From CALRQJ02 sp943370285 (GTDB taxonomy: Bacteria; Bacteroidota; Bacteroidia; Chitinophagales; Chitinophagaceae): DNA of 64,000 nucleotides. The notes under the pieces are model-generated. The model made no database searches, had not been told where the DNA came from, and saw only the letters and a program-made list of their open reading frames with translations. Positions 60,951 to 64,000 of the stretch are shown here, in pieces (positions within the stretch are counted from its first letter, which is position 1; each line of letters begins with the position of its first letter). Made by a program: the position numbers and the translations under genes. The stretch lies in assembly GCA_943370285.1 (NCBI GenBank), contig CALRQJ020000005.1, forward strand, positions 1 through 64,000, written 5' to 3'.

Positions 60951-61697
60951 CTAAACAAAAAGCTGCTCTGCTTTTACCAAACTCTCCGGCTTACCCACAT
61001 CAAGCAGAAGTGAGCCGGTATGGTCAAAGGCTTTAATGATGTGTTGTTTACATAAATTGAGGTACACATCAACCATAGAAAATTTCCCTCGCTGTTCAAT
61101 AAAATTAAAAATGTTGGTATTGATGACATGAATACCACTAAATGCTTTTTCAAAAAGAGGTAATTCAGTACGGATAATTTTTTCTTCGCCGGTGTTTACG
61201 TTTCTCCAACCACACAATTCTTCTTGCTGGTTGAATAAAAAATACCTCGATGTGGTTCTTTCTGTAACCGCTAAAGTAGCTAAAGGCTGATGCATTTGAT
61301 GAGCAGCTATCATGCTGGCTAAATCCATAGTTGTAAGCATATCGGCATTCATCAATACAAGATTGGTTTGATCTTGTAAATAAGGAGCCGCCTTCCATAA
61401 TCCCCCACCTGTTTCTAGCACTTCATCTCTTTCATCGCTAATTGTGATAGTACTACCCCATCCGTGATTAACCGTTACAGCATCAATAATCTGCTCGGCA
61501 AAATGATGCACATTAATCACCACATTCGTTATTCCAAACTGCTGTAAATATTCAATATTTCGTTGCAGCAATGATTTACCATTGACTAATGCTAGTGCCT
61601 TTGGATGATAATCGGTCCATGGTTTAAGCCTACTGCCTAAACCGGCAGCAAACAACATTGCAGTAGTAATAGAAGCAGATGAAGTTGACATAATCAA
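60951..61697 (-). CDS. murU: MurU-like sugar-1-phosphate nucleotidyltransferase
   Basis: This 248-residue nucleotidyltransferase has TAMLFAAGLGSRLKPWTD-like loop residues (AMLFAAGLGSRLKPWTDYHP), KALALVNGKSLLQRNIEYLQ, INVHHFAEQI and VLMNADMLTTMD. This is the pattern of MurU, which makes UDP-MurNAc from MurNAc-1-phosphate. The kinase that produces such a 1-phosphate, the AmgK-like fusion, lies immediately upstream (52 bases) in the same direction. Together they form the anomeric-kinase recycling route that bypasses de novo peptidoglycan precursor synthesis. Mannose- or glucose-1-phosphate substrates remain possible. Confidence 0.85.
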   Translation of the reverse strand: MIMSTSSASITTAMLFAAGLGSRLKPWTDYHPKALALVNGKSLLQRNIEYLQQFGITNVVINVHHFAEQIIDAVTVNHGWGSTITISDERDEVLETGGGLWKAAPYLQDQTNLVLMNADMLTTMDLASMIAAHQMHQPLATLAVTERTTSRYFLFNQQEELCGWRNVNTGEEKIIRTELPLFEKAFSGIHVINTNIFNFIEQRGKFSMVDVYLNLCKQHIIKAFDHTGSLLLDVGKPESLVKAEQLFV

Positions 61698-61749
61698 AAA
61701 TTAACCGCAAAAACTATTAAACATTTGAACTTTCAAACTTCCCCACTCC

Positions 61750-63192
61750 TCACATTTCCCTTTTCCAATTGGCTTCATTCGTATGCGTTAGAGTGGTCTT
61801 AACTTTGTATTTGTTACGTAAATGACGGGCCGTTTGTTCAGCAGCATAAACACTGCGGTGCTGTCCACCTGTGCAACCAAAATTAATCATCAAATGACTA
61901 AATCCTCTTTTCAAATAATCTTCAACAGTAATATCAATTAAATCCCAAACGCTGTTTAAAAAGGCATTCATTTTGGTACGCTGCTCTAAAAAATCTTGAA
62001 CCGATTTATCTTTTCCGCTTAAGCATTTGTAATCATCAAATCTACCAGGGTTTAAAATACCCCTCATGTCAAAAACAAAGCCACCGCCGTTTTCACTGCT
62101 ATCGGGAGGAATACCTTTTTTATAACTAAAGCTATTGACAACAATATGTAATGGAGTGTCTGCATTAGCCTGAGGAGCAGTAAATCTTTCTATGATATCA
62201 TCACTCACCATCAGTCGTAACATACGGTCAAACTCAGGAGTTACAATGCCTACTCTTTTATGTTCGAGAAAGAATTTGATATTATGCAAAGCCAAAGGAA
62301 TACTGGCTAAAAAATGGGCTTTCCGTTCAAACAACCCTCTAAAACCATAAGCCCCCATCACTTGTAACAAACGTATCAATACATATCCGTTGTACTGACT
62401 TGTGAACAAGGTTCTTTCTAAAGGTTGGGGCAACAATTGATCTACCTGATCCATATAATACTCCAACAATCGATCTTTCCATTCTTCACTCAACTGTGCT
62501 TTTGCTTGCCATAATAATGAAGCCACATCGTACTGTAATGCACCTTGCATTCCACCTTGAAAGTCGATAAACTGTACGGCATCGTCTTTTACTATGATGT
62601 TTCGGCTTTGAAAATCTCGAAACATAAAATATTTATGTTCTGTTTTGGTGAGGTACGTACTCAAGGCATCAAAATCATCTAACATAGCCTGCTTATCGTA
62701 AGGCAGTTGTAAGGTGTCTAGAAAATAATATTTGAAATACAGTAAATCACTTAAGATAGCTTGTTTACCAAATTCTTTGGCCGTTAAACATCGGTTATAA
62801 TCTAAGCCTTGATGACCATGAATTTGAATATTAGCCAAAGCTGCCAAACTTTTTTGAAATAAGCCATAAGCATAATCGCCATGCCCATGTGCTTCTAGAT
62901 GTTCTAACAAACTAGCTGTACCTAAATCTTCTTGAATGTAAATCGTCTGCTCGGCATTAACACAAAAAATCTCCGGTACGGGTAAACCAAACTGCTTAAA
63001 ATGTTGACTGAAATAAATGAACGTATTATTCTCCTTTACATTTAAATTATAAGTGGCGATATACGTTTTTTCGCCGGCATAAACCCGAAAATAAATTCTG
63101 TCACTCCCACTTTGTGGCAATTTTTCTATTCTATCGGCAGTGCCAGCAAAAGACTGAAACAACACAGCAATTCCATCAACAATAGCATCCAT
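61750..63192 (-). CDS. amgK: AmgK-like sugar kinase fused to a RapZ C-terminal domain
   Basis: This 480-residue fusion has two parts. The N-terminal part (about 1-330) is an aminoglycoside-phosphotransferase-like kinase with TIYIQEDLGTASLLEHLEA, FMFRDFQSRNIIVKDD (catalytic Asp) and FIDFQGGMQGALQYDVAS (metal-binding segment), as in AmgK, which phosphorylates MurNAc/GlcNAc at C1. The C-terminal part (about 348-480) matches the RapZ C-terminal domain, with SFSYKKGIPPD, FDMRGILNPGR and the hallmark NFGCTGGQHRSVYAAE. In E. coli RapZ senses glucosamine-6-phosphate and guides RNA decay, so the fusion may sense an amino sugar. That is inference. Confidence 0.9.
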   Translation of the reverse strand: MDAIVDGIAVLFQSFAGTADRIEKLPQSGSDRIYFRVYAGEKTYIATYNLNVKENNTFIYFSQHFKQFGLPVPEIFCVNAEQTIYIQEDLGTASLLEHLEAHGHGDYAYGLFQKSLAALANIQIHGHQGLDYNRCLTAKEFGKQAILSDLLYFKYYFLDTLQLPYDKQAMLDDFDALSTYLTKTEHKYFMFRDFQSRNIIVKDDAVQFIDFQGGMQGALQYDVASLLWQAKAQLSEEWKDRLLEYYMDQVDQLLPQPLERTLFTSQYNGYVLIRLLQVMGAYGFRGLFERKAHFLASIPLALHNIKFFLEHKRVGIVTPEFDRMLRLMVSDDIIERFTAPQANADTPLHIVVNSFSYKKGIPPDSSENGGGFVFDMRGILNPGRFDDYKCLSGKDKSVQDFLEQRTKMNAFLNSVWDLIDITVEDYLKRGFSHLMINFGCTGGQHRSVYAAEQTARHLRNKYKVKTTLTHTNEANWKREM

Positions 63193-63573
63193 ACTTCTAC
63201 ATCAATTAAGACGACGAAAATATACATTTTAAAGGATGTTTCTCAGTCGCACTTTAAACTAACAGAAATGCTTCATTGATACAATATCAAAACCATTCTT
63301 CGTGTTAATCCGTGCATTCGTGGCAAACAAGGTAATTCGCTGTAATAATGAGGTTGTTAAGAACCCTAACCTTGTTTCGTGTCTTCACGAAACATAAGAA
63401 GAGCTCTCCCCTTTAGGGGATGGGGGCACCGCCAGGGTCCTTGCAGCCCTGCAAGCCCTTAAAACAAGAGACCCTGTCGATACTATAATTCTTCTAATTG
63501 TTTCGTGAAGACACGAAACAAGGAAGGGAATTTGCTTTTATCTTTACCCACAATCACAGCTAACAATACTTTC
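63193..63573. other. Divergent intergenic region with repeats
   Basis: No gene is supported. Degenerate units (TTCGTG, TTAATCCGTG, CATTCGTGG) lie at 63299-63323. Two palindromes of the TTTCGTG type are at 63375-63392 and 63501-63518, the second belonging to the larger element at 63431-63519. Promoters for both divergent genes must lie here, but none is clear. Confidence 0.6.
63431..63519. repeat. GCCAGGGTC/TTTCGTG palindrome element, copy 2
   Basis: GCCAGGGTCCTTGCAG is identical to copy 1. AGAGACCCTGTC and the palindrome TTTCGTG-AAGA-CACGAAA (63501-63518) follow in the same order, while the spacers differ. Confidence 0.75.
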
Positions 63574-64000
63574 ATGAGACACCTACTTTTCTTAGTTGCT
63601 TTGTTTTTTGTACTCGTTGCTTGCAACCGAAATCCTTTTAAAGCGACCAATAAATCTTATCAAAAACAAATGAAATCCTATGCCAAAAACTTGCGTACTA
63701 CACCTAGAGTGCAAGGAAACGACAGCATAAAAAGTCCTGCCTATTTTGTAGGCACCACCAATTACAATTTACGTAAGCCTAGTTTTGTTATCATACACCA
63801 CACTGCACAAAACAGTTGTGAACAAACACTCAAAACGTTTACTACGATTAAATCGCAAGTAAGTGCCCATTATGTGATTTGTAAGGATGGCACGGTACAT
63901 CAAATGCTTAACGATTATATGAGGGCTTGGCACGGCGGCAATGCTAAATGGGGAAATTTAACAGATATCAACTCTGCCAGTATTGGTATAGAATTAGACA
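63574..64000 (+). CDS. AmpD-like N-acetylmuramoyl-L-alanine amidase lipoprotein (partial)
   Basis: The gene runs off the right edge; 142 residues are visible. A lipoprotein signal ends LVAC with the Cys at residue 17, so the enzyme should be anchored in an envelope membrane. The amidase-2 domain follows: SFVIIHHTAQNS with the zinc-binding His, SAHYVICKDGTVHQML and MRAWHGGNAKWG, then SIGIELD at the cut end. It should cleave the amide bond between MurNAc and L-Ala in peptidoglycan fragments. Its divergent position next to the AmgK/MurU-like genes supports a cell-wall recycling role. The C-terminal half, including the remaining zinc ligands, is not visible. Confidence 0.88.
   Translation, partial: MRHLLFLVALFFVLVACNRNPFKATNKSYQKQMKSYAKNLRTTPRVQGNDSIKSPAYFVGTTNYNLRKPSFVIIHHTAQNSCEQTLKTFTTIKSQVSAHYVICKDGTVHQMLNDYMRAWHGGNAKWGNLTDINSASIGIELD

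Overview
The window looks like a chromosome segment of a Bacteroidota bacterium, most likely of the Chitinophagaceae type. This is judged from protein style, low G+C, almost no Shine-Dalgarno signals, a few TAnnTTTG-like -7 boxes, and an anomeric-kinase/RapZ fusion. No rRNA, tRNA, CRISPR array or insertion sequence was recognised. The species assignment is an inference from reading, not from a search.

Layout. (1) Positions 1-2690 hold three rightward genes: a small membrane protein, a TIGR01777-type SDR and a YghO-like GNAT-related protein. They end at a bidirectional hairpin terminator. (2) Positions 2747-57360 are one leftward block of about 54.6 kb devoted to surface polysaccharide. It splits at a 151-base gap (24136-24286) into two assembly systems. 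System A (2747-24135) has dTDP-sugar (rmlB, C, A), UDP-uronate 4-epimerase, GDP-fucose (gmd, fcl), four glycosyltransferases, an acetyltransferase, a methyltransferase, an AsnB-type amidotransferase and a secreted hyaluronidase-like (GH56-like) protein. Its export genes are Wzx, Wzy, a kinase-less Wzz and a large six-SLBB Wza. System B (24287-57360) starts with an exosortase and a partner membrane protein. It continues with a Wza lipoprotein, a Wzc tyrosine kinase with a Gly-Tyr repeat tail, a CDP-6-deoxyhexose set, an alpha-1,2-fucosyltransferase, a second Wzx/Wzy pair and a nonulosonate-like set. It ends with several glycosyltransferases and a UDP-ManNAc/bi-domain oxidoreductase/heparinase/ATP-grasp/HAD/deacetylase set. 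(3) Positions 57361-57912 look like a leader or promoter region. (4) Positions 57913-64000 hold a Gfo/Idh oxidoreductase and an HGSNAT/NagX-like acyltransferase flanked by two copies of a double-stem-loop repeat. Beyond them is a peptidoglycan-recycling group: a MurU-like uridylyltransferase, an AmgK-RapZ fusion and a divergent, truncated AmpD-like lipoprotein amidase.

How the genes work together. Both polysaccharide systems are Wzx/Wzy-dependent: cytoplasmic sugar-nucleotide enzymes feed the glycosyltransferases, the flippase moves the lipid-linked unit, the polymerase joins units, and Wzz/Wzc plus Wza control length and export. Neither system has an initiating phosphoglycosyltransferase in the window, so that step must be encoded elsewhere. 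GDP-fucose made by system A is probably used by the system B fucosyltransferase. The points most worth a second look are the GH56-like protein inside a bacterial capsule operon, the exosortase heading system B, the incomplete and modified nonulosonate set with a YdcF-like protein and an unknown 220-residue protein, the hexanucleotide repeat in the Wzc tail, and the repeat families around the acyltransferase and recycling genes.
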